Shown: positions 9,335 through 16,713 of the stretch, in pieces
Layout: the number at the start of each line of letters is the position of its first letter
Numbering within the stretch: position 1 is the stretch's first letter
Assembly: GCA_913063225.1 (NCBI GenBank)
Contig: CAJXYP010000011.1
Span: forward strand, 1 to 64,000
DNA length: 64,000 bases
Reading direction: 5' to 3'
Origin: an uncultured Cellvibrionales bacterium
GTDB lineage: Bacteria > Pseudomonadota > Gammaproteobacteria > Pseudomonadales > GM7GCV1
The notes under the pieces: generated by a model
Databases searched by the model: none
What the model saw: the letters and a program-made list of their open reading frames with translations, nothing else
Told to the model about the DNA's origin: nothing
Program-made: the position numbers and the translations under genes

Positions 9335-11083
9335 ATGACCATACTTAGAACTGGTCTATTTTTAATCCTACTGTCCGTGGCGTCAATTCTGGCTCCAGCT
9401 ATGGTCTTGGCACAAACTAATGATGAGCTAATCGCCGAGGGCAAAGAACTCTACTTTCAGCAGATATCTTGCTGGGTATGCCATGGCGACGATGCCGAAG
9501 GGCGAATCGGTCCAACCATCTCATACGGGCCAACGCCAATGCAGATCCAAGAGCAGCTGGATGCCAATCCGCAGATGGCTATTATCGTCTCTGAGTTGAA
9601 TCCGGATGCAGACGATCTGGTTGCGCTTTCTACTTACCTTAGTTCGCTAAGCGGAAAATCGATCAGTTCAGAAGAGCAAGCAGTTTGGCGCGCAGACTTA
9701 GCGGCATATATAGAAGCAAATGAAGATAATACTGAATATGTAATTACCGACCGGGATCGACAGATTCTGGCAATAAAATCCTTTGATACGGTGCTTGACG
9801 ATTGGCAAAAAAGGTCTAAAGACGGCCCCCTTATGCGTGAATATGAATCAACTATCGTTGCCGAATATGACGCTGGCGAGCAAGTATTTTTCCCTGAGGA
9901 TGGCGGTCTTTATTTTTACGAAAATACCGGCGTCTCTACCTCTCGCGGTGGCGTTACCGTTGTTGACCGTATCAACACTAATCAAGTGGTAGTTGGCAAC
10001 GCCACTACTCGTGAAATTATTACATCCAAATTAATTCCTGAAGAAATGCGCGGCTCAATGCATACCACCGTTATGTCTCCGGATGGCCGCTATGTCTATA
10101 TGGTAGGACCTCCAGTTGCCGGTGGTGGTGTCGAGGGCGGTGGCGCACCTCCCGGAATGCGCGGGTCGGCCACTATGTTAAAGATTGATGCGCTTACTTT
10201 AGAACCCGTTAAGCAAATAGCCATTGGTGGCCGTTTACACCACGGCCAGGTTTTTCAGGATAGATACCTGCTGCTGGATGTGTTTGTTGCTGAACCAGAC
10301 GGTCTGAATGTTTTCTTGTATGACCCTGATATGGATGAAGTAATTGGTGGTATCAGGGCTTCGGATCTGGGTGGTAATAACTACACAGCCTATACCGATG
10401 ACGAGTTTATATATGTCTTAATGCAGCCACCGGCGGTGGAAGGTTTCCCCGGCGGAGCAAATCAACTAATTGTGGGATCGGCAACGGCATTGCGACCCTA
10501 CTGGGTTTCCAAGCTAGACCCAGAAACTTGGGAAGTTGTCGAAGAATACCCACACCGGGGTTATCGCGGTGATTGGATCACGATCGATTCTGCCAGTGAG
10601 CATATTTATGTGCCAACTGCGTCTTCTTCGGTAAATAAAATCAATACGGAAACTGGCGAAATTGTATGGTCGGCCCCAACGGGAGTAGGGCCTTATTCTG
10701 CCACGCTGAATGCGGACGAATCTCAAGTATGGATCGCCAACAAGGGCGAATCCTCCGGAGCTATTGGCCGCACACTTACGGTAGTGGATGCTAATAGCGG
10801 CAGAGGCGTAGCCACTATATTCGCAGGCTATATGACAGATCACGTATTACTTTCGCCCAACGGCAAAGAGATGTGGGCTACCAGCAATGGCGAAGGCCGC
10901 ATCTATGTATTTGATGCGGAATCCCACGAACAGCTGGATGTGATTGATATGCCTCATCATGGTGATCCACACGGATTAGTATGGGTTAAATACGATGAAA
11001 ACGGCAATTCATTGGTGGTTCGAGATCAGGGTGGATTTCACAATGGAATTGATCCAGCAGCGGGAATTCCGCTACTGGATTAA
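9335..11083 (+). CDS. Secreted cytochrome c / YVTN-type beta-propeller protein
   Basis: A 582-residue exported protein. Signal peptide to about residue 26 (cleavage after VLA), then a small class I cytochrome c domain with the haem-binding CWVCH at residues 46-50, then a long C-terminal region of repeated Tyr-Val / Trp-Ile-Ala-Asn strands (YVYMVG, IYVPTASSSV, VWIANKGE, MWATSNGEG) typical of YVTN/YncE-type seven-bladed propellers. GGGGGTGTTCC before the ATG supports the start. Such fusions usually act as periplasmic electron-transfer subunits of dehydrogenases or as binding proteins; no catalytic partner is next to it. The substrate is unknown. Confidence 0.8.
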   Translation: MTILRTGLFLILLSVASILAPAMVLAQTNDELIAEGKELYFQQISCWVCHGDDAEGRIGPTISYGPTPMQIQEQLDANPQMAIIVSELNPDADDLVALSTYLSSLSGKSISSEEQAVWRADLAAYIEANEDNTEYVITDRDRQILAIKSFDTVLDDWQKRSKDGPLMREYESTIVAEYDAGEQVFFPEDGGLYFYENTGVSTSRGGVTVVDRINTNQVVVGNATTREIITSKLIPEEMRGSMHTTVMSPDGRYVYMVGPPVAGGGVEGGGAPPGMRGSATMLKIDALTLEPVKQIAIGGRLHHGQVFQDRYLLLDVFVAEPDGLNVFLYDPDMDEVIGGIRASDLGGNNYTAYTDDEFIYVLMQPPAVEGFPGGANQLIVGSATALRPYWVSKLDPETWEVVEEYPHRGYRGDWITIDSASEHIYVPTASSSVNKINTETGEIVWSAPTGVGPYSATLNADESQVWIANKGESSGAIGRTLTVVDANSGRGVATIFAGYMTDHVLLSPNGKEMWATSNGEGRIYVFDAESHEQLDVIDMPHHGDPHGLVWVKYDENGNSLVVRDQGGFHNGIDPAAGIPLLD

Positions 11084-11119
11084 CAGTCCCACATAAGTTT
11101 TACGAGATACTTTGAGGGT

Positions 11120-11734
11120 CTAGTCGGTAAGATTTAGGCACTCAAAGTTTTCTGCACGATTTGAATCGAGGTTTGGTGCTTTTAAACGAGCTACCTCAGG
11201 GTAGGGGCACCAAGGCCGCGACAATTCTCGCTCTTCGTTAGTAGCAATAATTGAGTTCGGTGCCTGACCCGCTGTAACCCAAGCGTCAAGCGCCTCAATC
11301 GCGGATTGGGTATAGGTATTAGCGCCTGAGCCACCTCTACAGTGGCCCATTCCTGGTGCTAGAAATAATCGCAAATGATCTTCAAAATCAGATACACCGC
11401 GCCTTGCGGTTACTGTTGCGTTCATCGCTTCATATAGGGCGATGGTATTGCGTGGAGTTACGCTTGTATCTGTCAAGCCATGATACAAAATGGCTTTGCC
11501 TCCAGACTGAACAAAGGCAGTTACATCTGGATTGTCCGCTCGAGTTACCGCTGAATAGAAAGATGAATCGGCGGCTGCAACATGCTCTGGATTATTTATG
11601 CTGAAATTATTCAGCATGTCTGCATTCGGATCCTGAAACCAGGCTCTGCTGACCAAATCACAGCGGCCCCTGCCGCTATCATCATCCTTTGAACATACTA
11701 AGTTGGTTCTAAAGTACCACTCATGAGAATACAT
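11120..11734 (-). pseudogene. Tannase/feruloyl esterase family, C-terminal fragment
   Basis: The 204-residue frame matches only the C-terminal part of tannase/feruloyl-esterase family proteins. It has the GGKAILYHGLTDTSVTP strand, which carries the conserved Asp, and APGMGHCRGG, which carries the catalytic His. The N-terminal half with the nucleophile Ser is missing, and there is no signal peptide. Its first residues (MYSHEW) are translated from the end of the repeat at 11721-11824, so the gene is truncated exactly where the repeat begins. It is probably non-functional. Intact relatives are secreted or periplasmic enzymes of roughly 500 residues or more that hydrolyse esters of phenolic acids. 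Confidence 0.75.
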
Positions 11735-11824
11735 GAGAAGCTATACCGAGGAAGTGGCGATCACGTAAGCGACTGAATTAGTTGGTAATGCTATAAATCA
11801 GTTTAAATTGAAAATCCCCGCGTC
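11721..11824 (-). repeat. Cassette-like repeat, copy A
   Basis: A 104-bp repeat nearly identical to copy B but with exactly one fewer 10-bp unit. In minus-strand order it has GACGCGGGGATTTTCAAT, an imperfect hairpin (arms around CAGT.../GACTGA), the constant block GTCGCTTACGTGATCGCC, then two 10-bp units of the form TTCTCATGNA. It lies between the 3' end of the gene ending at 11832 and the truncated tannase frame. TTACGT and TATAGC with a 17-base spacer could act as a promoter reading toward the downstream gene. Confidence 0.8.
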
Positions 11825-11831
11825 TCAATTG

Positions 11832-12281
11832 CTAAAATTCCAGATAGCCACCGTTAGTAACTTTGTATTGTTTAGTTCGGCTTAGGCGTGGACAACACCT
11901 TGGATCGTCTGGGCGATAATCTAGGTATTTAATGATGAGCACATCCTCTTCCAGCTCCACATTCTCAGCAATTCCAGAGATTTTGAGTGAGGCATTTTCC
12001 GTATATGTTATTCCGTCAGTAGTTAGTGAGGTAATCCTGTATTCCCAAAAGTTGGCTACCCTGTATAGCCAGACCACAGAAACTTTGTTTTCGCTGGTGA
12101 CAAAGAAATTCTCCAGTTGACCGTGTTCATTGTCAGAGATCATACCGGTCTGATGATCTTTGATTTGATCTTGAATAAATTGGTTAACTACTTCTTCAGT
12201 GTTAGAAACAGAAATACTTGATAACAGTAAAAGCGGTAGCGCGAGAATTCCTTTTCGCAGTTGTGGTGTGTTCAAATTCAT
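11832..12281 (-). CDS. Hypothetical exported protein
   Basis: A 149-residue protein with an N-terminal signal peptide (MNLNTPQLRKGILALPLLLL, cleavage near SVS) and no domain I recognise. The mature part is mostly beta-rich, ends YKVTNGGYLEF, and has a Cys pair near the C-terminus (PRCCPR). The start at 12281 is chosen over an upstream in-frame ATG because that longer frame only adds translated repeat (MYSHEW). The gene is bracketed by repeat copies A and B in direct orientation, like a cassette. Confidence 0.6.
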   Translation of the reverse strand: MNLNTPQLRKGILALPLLLLSSISVSNTEEVVNQFIQDQIKDHQTGMISDNEHGQLENFFVTSENKVSVVWLYRVANFWEYRITSLTTDGITYTENASLKISGIAENVELEEDVLIIKYLDYRPDDPRCCPRLSRTKQYKVTNGGYLEF

Positions 12282-12306
12282 GTGGCAATCTCGTCCATTT
12301 GTCCAT

Positions 12307-12420
12307 TCATGAGAATACATGAGAATGCATGAGAAGCTATACCGAGGGAGGGGCGATCACGTAAGCGACTGAATTAGTTGGTAATGCTAAAAATCAGTCT
12401 AAATTGAAAATCCCCGCGTC
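12307..12420 (-). repeat. Cassette-like repeat, copy B
   Basis: A 114-bp copy with three tandem 10-bp units (CATGAGAATA, CATGAGAATG, CATGAGAAGC on the plus strand), then TATACCGAGGGAGGGGCGATCACGTAAGCGAC in pieces shared with copies A and C, an imperfect hairpin (GACTGAATTAG ... CTAAAAATCAGTC), and ATTGAAAATCCCCGCGTC at the right end. It lies immediately upstream of the exported protein gene starting at 12281. Confidence 0.8.
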
Positions 12421-12560
12421 GGAGATTAGAGGCAGTCGCTGGCATCATTTAGACTTAAGTATGATCTGACCCAATTACTGTATACCCTGTGACTGACATT
12501 GAGAGTTGTTTTATTCCAGCAACCCTGCGATGTCCTCAAAAATACAGGAGGGATTTTGAT

Positions 12561-14099
12561 ATGAATAACCGTTTCAATAGAAGAACGGCTGCACCATTAG
12601 CCGTGGCGATCAGCTTCGGGCTTTTTGCCTGCACACCAACCATTACACCGACCTTAAATACTCAACATGCAATGCATAGCAATCAGCCTATGCAGCAGAA
12701 ATTTGTTTCTGACAAGGTTGTTACTTCAGATTGCGGGCCAATTTTCATAGCACCGGACGTACCCGGTTTTGCCATACCAAATGGCGCCGAAGCACGAGAT
12801 ATGCCGCCGCCAATTGCTGAGATGCAAGCGGTAGGGGCTGGCAGAGAACTATTGCCGACGGATTATGACCGCGTTTCATCCGGATACATGCTGATTGAAC
12901 CCGTTGCGACAAAACAGTCTTTCCTCATAAATAATGAGAAAGAAGTTGTTGCCACATTTGAGGGCGACTACTACCGCGGCTACACCCAGATACTGCCAAA
13001 TGGAAATCAACTAGCGACCAATTATGTTCGCGCAGAACTCTTCGTACGCGGCGGTGGCGCTAATGGCTGCGTAGAGGAAATATCAGTTGAAGGTGATTTG
13101 CTATGGCGGCTAAATCTTAATACTGACGAATATGTGTCACACCATGATGTCATCAAACTGGAAAACGGTAACATTCTCGCCCTTATCTGGGAGATGACAA
13201 CAGCGGAAGAAGCAATTAGCTTAGGGCGCAATCCGGAAAATGTAGCCGAAGACGGTACTTTTTGGTGGGACAGTATTATCGAAGTTAATCCATACACTTT
13301 TGAGGTGGTCTGGGAGTGGAGCTCGAAACATCACCTTATTCAGGATTTTGATGCCACCAAACCTAATTACGGCGTAGTTGCTGATCATCCAGGGCGTATG
13401 GATATCAACAAGTTTTATCAATTCATTTCTCCTGATATTCCGGCGGAGTGGGCACATACCAACGCCATGGACTACCACCCCGAACTCGATCAAATAGTTA
13501 TTTCATCAAATTATCTCGGAGAAATTTGGGTTATTGATCACAGCACTACACCCAGAGAATCCATTACAAGCAGTGGCGGGCGCTACGGCAAAGGCGGTGA
13601 ATTTCTGTATCGATGGGGTAATCCAGTCAACTATGACCGTGGTACCGATGAAGACCGTATTATTTTTTACCAACACGACGTTCAGTGGATACAACCGGGC
13701 CTTCCCGGTGCCGGCAATATACTTATATTCAACAATGGTCACCCAGTCTTAAGACCATACTCAACAGTGGTCGAATTCACTCCGGACATGAATGCCGACG
13801 GCACTTACAACCTCACAGAAAATGAAAGCTACGGACCCGAAGAATTGGTTTGGGAATACAACCCAGATCCGTCCGAGCAATTTTATTCTTGGTTTATTTC
13901 CGGTGCGCAACGACAGCCCAACGGTAATACTCTGATCAATCACGGTGCCAACTCTAATGTACGAGAAGTAACCTCTGACGGCGAAATAGTCTGGGACTAC
14001 TCCTTTAGAAACGGAGCCGATGGGCCCCATATGCTCTTCCGCGTCTATCGATTCGCTCCGGATCATCCCGGAATAGTGAGCCTGCTGGAGAATAACTAA
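12561..14099 (+). CDS. Arylsulfotransferase (ASST)-family lipoprotein
   Basis: A 512-residue lipoprotein. The signal peptide ends in the lipobox LFAC, so the protein should be anchored in the periplasm or outer membrane. The mature part matches ASST-family beta-propellers: HHDVIKLENGNILALIW, HTNAMDYHPELDQIVISSN, GNILIFNNG and NGNTLINHG are successive propeller blades with the family's His residues. Bacterial ASST enzymes transfer sulfate between phenols. The start at 12561 is preferred over a GTG 24 codons upstream because CAGGAGGG lies 8 bases before it and the signal peptide begins there. No dsbA/dsbB-like partner is adjacent. The precise substrate is unknown. Confidence 0.8.
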   Translation: MNNRFNRRTAAPLAVAISFGLFACTPTITPTLNTQHAMHSNQPMQQKFVSDKVVTSDCGPIFIAPDVPGFAIPNGAEARDMPPPIAEMQAVGAGRELLPTDYDRVSSGYMLIEPVATKQSFLINNEKEVVATFEGDYYRGYTQILPNGNQLATNYVRAELFVRGGGANGCVEEISVEGDLLWRLNLNTDEYVSHHDVIKLENGNILALIWEMTTAEEAISLGRNPENVAEDGTFWWDSIIEVNPYTFEVVWEWSSKHHLIQDFDATKPNYGVVADHPGRMDINKFYQFISPDIPAEWAHTNAMDYHPELDQIVISSNYLGEIWVIDHSTTPRESITSSGGRYGKGGEFLYRWGNPVNYDRGTDEDRIIFYQHDVQWIQPGLPGAGNILIFNNGHPVLRPYSTVVEFTPDMNADGTYNLTENESYGPEELVWEYNPDPSEQFYSWFISGAQRQPNGNTLINHGANSNVREVTSDGEIVWDYSFRNGADGPHMLFRVYRFAPDHPGIVSLLENN

Positions 14100-14150
14100 T
14101 AGGTGATAAGGGTTTTGGCTCTGTTAATTACTGAATATCGACCCAACGAA

Positions 14151-14176
14151 AAAGACCGCTAGTTATAGCGGCCTTT
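14151..14176. terminator. Bidirectional hairpin terminator
   Basis: Stem CCGCTA/TAGCGG (14156-14161 and 14166-14171) with a 4-base loop, extended by AAAG and CTTT across one mismatch. It lies between the convergent arylsulfotransferase-like gene and the minus-strand gene at 14215. On the minus strand it is followed by a run of T. Confidence 0.7.
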
Positions 14177-14189
14177 GGTAGTGCAGTGG

Positions 14190-14210
14190 ATTGAAAATCC
14201 TCGCGTTGGA
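14190..14210 (-). repeat. Partial cassette-like repeat, copy D (right end only)
   Basis: ATTGAAAATCCTCGCGTTGGA resembles the right end of copies A and B (ATTGAAAATCCCCGCGTC). It lies 5 bases beyond the stop of the gene at 14215, the same place as in copy A relative to the gene at 11832. Confidence 0.55.
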
Positions 14211-14214
14211 CTAG

Positions 14215-14724
14215 CTAATCATTGTCTTCGTTGATTTTTAAGCCCAGATTAGAATATTGATAGCGAGGCTCTCCCAGCAGAAGTAGAAATGGTTCAATTT
14301 CCTCATAATCGTATGCGATGTTGAGAATCTCTCCGTCAGATAAAACAGCTAGATACCTACCTACTTCATAACCACTTGGTGCTCCGCAGCTGTCTAGTAG
14401 TGATCTTGTGTAAATTAGCTCACGACCCGATTGATATCCCCAGCCATAGATCAGCTCTATTTTTGCAACCCAATACTCCCCAATTACCTGATCACTAAGA
14501 AGGCTGATAATTGCTAGGTCAGGATAGGTCTCAAATGTGTTTTGTACTTGTTCTTCAAAACTAGCTGACGGAGATGGAACCCATTCTCCCCAAGGTGCTT
14601 CTGGAGTTTTTACGAGCTGAAAAGGTGGCGGCGCAAGAGTACACGCATAAATAGCAGGAGAAATACCCATACCAATGGCAATCAGAGAGAAGATTATTCT
14701 TGTAAGGTATTTCGGACGTAGCAT
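14215..14724 (-). CDS. Hypothetical exported protein
   Basis: A 169-residue protein with a signal peptide (MLRPKYLTRIIFSLIAIGMG, likely cleavage after IYA) and a Cys right after it (CTLAPPP). There is a second Cys in LLDSCGAPSGYEVGRYLAVL, so a disulfide is possible. I recognise the general style of small secreted proteins of marine gammaproteobacteria but no defined family. The start at 14724 is chosen because the 14 codons before it run into repeat copy C and GGAAG lies upstream. It is flanked by repeat copy C on its 5' side and partial copy D on its 3' side. Confidence 0.6.
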   Translation of the reverse strand: MLRPKYLTRIIFSLIAIGMGISPAIYACTLAPPPFQLVKTPEAPWGEWVPSPSASFEEQVQNTFETYPDLAIISLLSDQVIGEYWVAKIELIYGWGYQSGRELIYTRSLLDSCGAPSGYEVGRYLAVLSDGEILNIAYDYEEIEPFLLLLGEPRYQYSNLGLKINEDND

Positions 14725-14757
14725 TTTTGTACTTCCAAGCTGTGTACTTGTCTTCTC

Positions 14758-14818
14758 AGAATACATGAGAATGCATGAGAAGTTATACCGCGGAAGGGGT
14801 GATCACGTAAGCGACTGT
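14758..14818 (-). repeat. Cassette-like repeat, copy C
   Basis: It shares the tandem 10-bp units (AGAATA, CATGAGAATG, CATGAGAAGT) and the block TATACCGCGGAAGGGGTGATCACGTAAGCGACTG in pieces with copies A and B, then diverges. A different imperfect hairpin follows (CTTAG ... CTAAAG). TTACGT-17-TATAAC is conserved in the same position as a possible promoter. Confidence 0.75.
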
Positions 14819-15178
14819 CTTAGCCCTTTCCTAAAGGTCAGGTGAGTTGTGCTTAAAACGCTGCTCTAATCTATTTTCACTCGGCCTTCATCTCCACATG
14901 CTACTTCCCTGTGGAGGTGGGTCGAGTGTCTTCAAATTAAGAATGCTATTTTGTGGATGTGAAAGTTTTGCTTTGATCGCGGTGTCCTCCTTGAAGCCTC
15001 TTCGACTTTTCTTGCCCGCCCCCATTAGAACAAGCGGAGTGAAGTTATTAACAATGAAATCAGGTAAATAGAAGTCTTACCCATCCCTCGCGCGCGTACT
15101 GCTCCGAAAACTCCTTTTTATAGTGACAAGAAACTCTTTTCTAATATGTCCGAAAACCATTTTTATAGTGTAAGAAAA
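14819..15178. other. Intergenic region, left edge of the integrative element
   Basis: About 360 bases without a gene I can support. A 74-codon plus-strand frame and a short minus-strand frame exist, but neither has a family resemblance or a good ribosome site. The right part holds a direct repeat (separate entry). The left boundary of the integrative element is probably here or further left; I could not find a copy of the tRNA-Leu 3' end in it. Confidence 0.5.
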
Positions 15179-15185
15179 CTATTTG
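15101..15185. repeat. Two imperfect 46-bp direct repeats
   Basis: Units at 15101-15140 and 15146-15185 share TCCGAAAAC, a T-rich run, TATAGTG and AAGAAA in the same order, with a period of 46 bases. The second unit reaches the stop codon of the Rep-like gene. They could be protein-binding sites, part of an origin, or a terminator region. Confidence 0.65.
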
Positions 15186-15760
15186 TTTAACTTGGGTTTT
15201 ACACGACTCGTTGAGTAGTCGTTCGCACTGGTCGCCCTGTATCCCTTGCCCCTTGTTTTAGCTAGATAGGAAAGCCGGTAGAAGGGTTCAGCTAGGCTGC
15301 TCGAATTAGCCCGCTTCACATTGTAAAAGCAGTTCTCAGGTACAAAGGGTCGAGGATGGTTTCTGTTCTCCCATCGCGCGCTGATCCATCCCAATAGAGC
15401 CGAAGGGTGTTGTATCCGATTGCCGTCAAGAATTAAGGCAACGTGATAGTGCTGCTTCTTGGCCTTCTCTTGCTCACGCGCCCAGAGATAGCCCATTCGC
15501 TTCGCACCGTATCGCTTCAAGTAGTGATTCCTTATCTTGTCCAAAAAACGCGAAAGCTCTTTGTTGTCTTCGGTCTGGTAAGACATGTGAAGATCAAAGC
15601 GAACCACCAAAACCCGGCTATGATGGCTTAGCATGACGGCTAATTGCCCGCTTATCGCGACCAGAATTTCTCGATAACATCCCTGATCACTTTTGCCGCT
15701 TTGTATAGCCAGCTCACGACCGCAGCACTCAAAAGTTTTAGAGTAAATTGCGCGTTTCAT
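15179..15760 (-). CDS. YagK/YfjJ-type (inovirus Gp2-like) replication protein
   Basis: A 193-residue basic protein resembling the YagK/YfjJ C-terminal domain family, found in the E. coli CP4-6 and CP4-57 islands and in filamentous-phage-like elements. The core VVRFDLH, then MGYLWAREQEKAKKQHYHVALIL with a His-x-His (HYH) pair, and a basic tail fit a rolling-circle-type initiator fold, with HYH as the metal-binding site. Rep function is an inference from the family and the motif. It is the last gene of the element, downstream of three small genes read in the same direction. No clear ribosome site precedes the ATG at 15760. Confidence 0.75.
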   Translation of the reverse strand: MKRAIYSKTFECCGRELAIQSGKSDQGCYREILVAISGQLAVMLSHHSRVLVVRFDLHMSYQTEDNKELSRFLDKIRNHYLKRYGAKRMGYLWAREQEKAKKQHYHVALILDGNRIQHPSALLGWISARWENRNHPRPFVPENCFYNVKRANSSSLAEPFYRLSYLAKTRGKGYRATSANDYSTSRVKPKLNK

Positions 15761-15892
15761 AGGACAGAATTGCTAGTAAAGGTAATACTGGCTCTATAGA
15801 TATTATGAAATACCGAGTAACCCAAACCCTGAACGAATCGATCCAGTACTTGCCGTCCTTGGCGTTACTGATCGAGAGTTTCGATTTTTGCG

Positions 15893-15932
15893 GGGTGGGA
15901 TTTCGGTCACTCCGCTTATGGGTGGGATTTCG
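15893..15932. repeat. Iteron-like 13-bp direct repeats
   Basis: GGGTGGGATTTCG occurs at 15893-15905 and again at 15920-15932, 27 bases apart, in the gap upstream of the Rep-like gene. Such repeats are often initiator- or regulator-binding sites. This is only two copies, so the role is a guess. Confidence 0.55.
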
Positions 15933-15973
15933 AATATTTATGTTTTGCTTGCATACGGTCGGAGCGCCTTTGC

Positions 15974-16162
15974 TCACCGCTCATTCTCCAAGCTCTCTAT
16001 GAGTTGAACCGAAGGTGTTGGTTGATCTTCTTCGTACCAACGCTGTCCTGCCTCTCCTTCGCCACTTACTGAGCGACCTATTGCGTCAATAGGCGAATCC
16101 GCCTCAACAAAGATGGGTATCGTATAAGTTACCCTTTGATCCACACGATATAAGCCTCTCAT
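15974..16162 (-). CDS. Small hypothetical protein of the integrative element
   Basis: A 62-residue frame (MRGLYRVDQRVTYTIPIFVE...) overlapping the upstream zinc-ribbon-like gene by 4 bases (16159-16162), which argues for coupled translation and a real gene. The protein is acidic at the C-terminus, with no membrane segment and no motif I recognise. The mid part (VEADSPIDAIGRSVSGEGEAGQ) is reminiscent of small adaptor-like phage proteins, but this is no basis for a function. Confidence 0.55.
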   Translation of the reverse strand: MRGLYRVDQRVTYTIPIFVEADSPIDAIGRSVSGEGEAGQRWYEEDQPTPSVQLIESLENER

Positions 16163-16407
16163 ATCGCCTCCATGCTCGGCTTTGACCCCAAAATGGCTAG
16201 ATCCTCGACATAGACAGGGTCGGGTAGGGGTAAGGTAGCGAGTAGGCTTCTAGAGTCTCCTTTTGCGCTGCTTTTAGGCCGAAACTCCCACAAGGGGCAT
16301 TTGCTCATTCCACAAGTTTCCACCTGCTGTCGCCAAGTTCCTTTGACAAAGGGATCATAGATACATTGTTTGCAATTGAGATTGATAGCCTTACGCATGC
16401 TTCTCAT
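16159..16407 (-). CDS. Small Cys-rich (zinc-ribbon-like) element protein
   Basis: An 82-residue protein with four conserved-looking Cys: CKQCIYDP near residues 12-19 and CGMSKCPLWEFRP near 32-44, with GTWRQQVE between. This C-x2-C ... C-x4-C spacing with CPLW-x2-RP is frequent in small phage and island proteins and suggests a structural zinc. It overlaps alpA by 4 bases upstream and the 62-residue gene by 4 bases downstream, forming a tight three-gene unit. The function is unknown. Confidence 0.65.
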   Translation of the reverse strand: MRSMRKAINLNCKQCIYDPFVKGTWRQQVETCGMSKCPLWEFRPKSSAKGDSRSLLATLPLPDPVYVEDLAILGSKPSMEAI

Positions 16408-16628
16408 AAGGCCTCCGGATCAACTTCTCGCTCATCAACCCACTGATTGATTTCGCTTAGCCTCCAGGCGCTGGCTCTGCCCCCAGAGACGAGCTTTACC
16501 GGTTTGGGGAAGAGCCCTTTACTTATGAGTTGATGGATATATGAGCGGCTGAGACCGACAATCGGTCTAACTTCCTGCCATCGAAGTAGTTGGTCGACCG
16601 AACGGTCGGATTTGGATTGAAAAACCAT
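16404..16628 (-). CDS. alpA: AlpA-family regulator / excisionase
   Basis: A 74-residue DNA-binding protein of the AlpA/MerR-like winged-helix family. LLRWQEVRPIVGLSRSYIHQ at about 15-34 is the helix-turn-helix, followed by ISKGLFPKPVKL and the wing ending WRLSEINQWVDER. In P4- and CP4-like elements AlpA proteins activate integrase or control excision. It begins the overlapping small-gene unit. Two inverted repeats directly upstream could be its operator. Confidence 0.85.
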   Translation of the reverse strand: MVFQSKSDRSVDQLLRWQEVRPIVGLSRSYIHQLISKGLFPKPVKLVSGGRASAWRLSEINQWVDEREVDPEAL

Positions 16629-16708
16629 GCTAGTTCCTCCTGTCCGAAATGGACGTTATCAAGCATGGTCAGGTATTCTAAGCATATATTTTTGAAATAC
16701 ACGGACAG
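16624..16708. promoter_or_regulatory. Inverted repeats upstream of alpA
   Basis: ACCATGCT (16624-16631, overlapping the alpA start) and AGCATGGT (16662-16669) are inverted copies. GTCC/GGAC at 16642-16645 and 16651-16654 form a smaller inverted repeat, and CGGACAG at 16702-16708 is the complement of the CTGTCCG at 16640-16646. This is operator-like structure at the head of the alpA unit, probably for AlpA or a phage-type repressor. Confidence 0.45.
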
Positions 16709-16713
16709 AAAAC

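Noticed and set aside
12307-12340. CRISPR-like array from the tandem 10-bp units
   Set aside because: The units are contiguous, only two or three in number, and have no spacers or cas genes.
11721-12420. Canonical integron attC sites
   Set aside because: The repeats between genes lack the RYYYAAC/GTTRRRY core pair in the right places, and no integron integrase is present; kept only as cassette-like.
14847-15071. 74-codon plus-strand frame (MCLKRCSNLF...)
   Set aside because: No ribosome site, odd composition and no recognisable domain; part of the repeat-rich edge of the element.
15738-15977. 79-codon minus-strand frame overlapping the Rep-like gene start
   Set aside because: It covers the 13-bp repeats, shows no family pattern and overlaps the Rep-like gene start out of frame.
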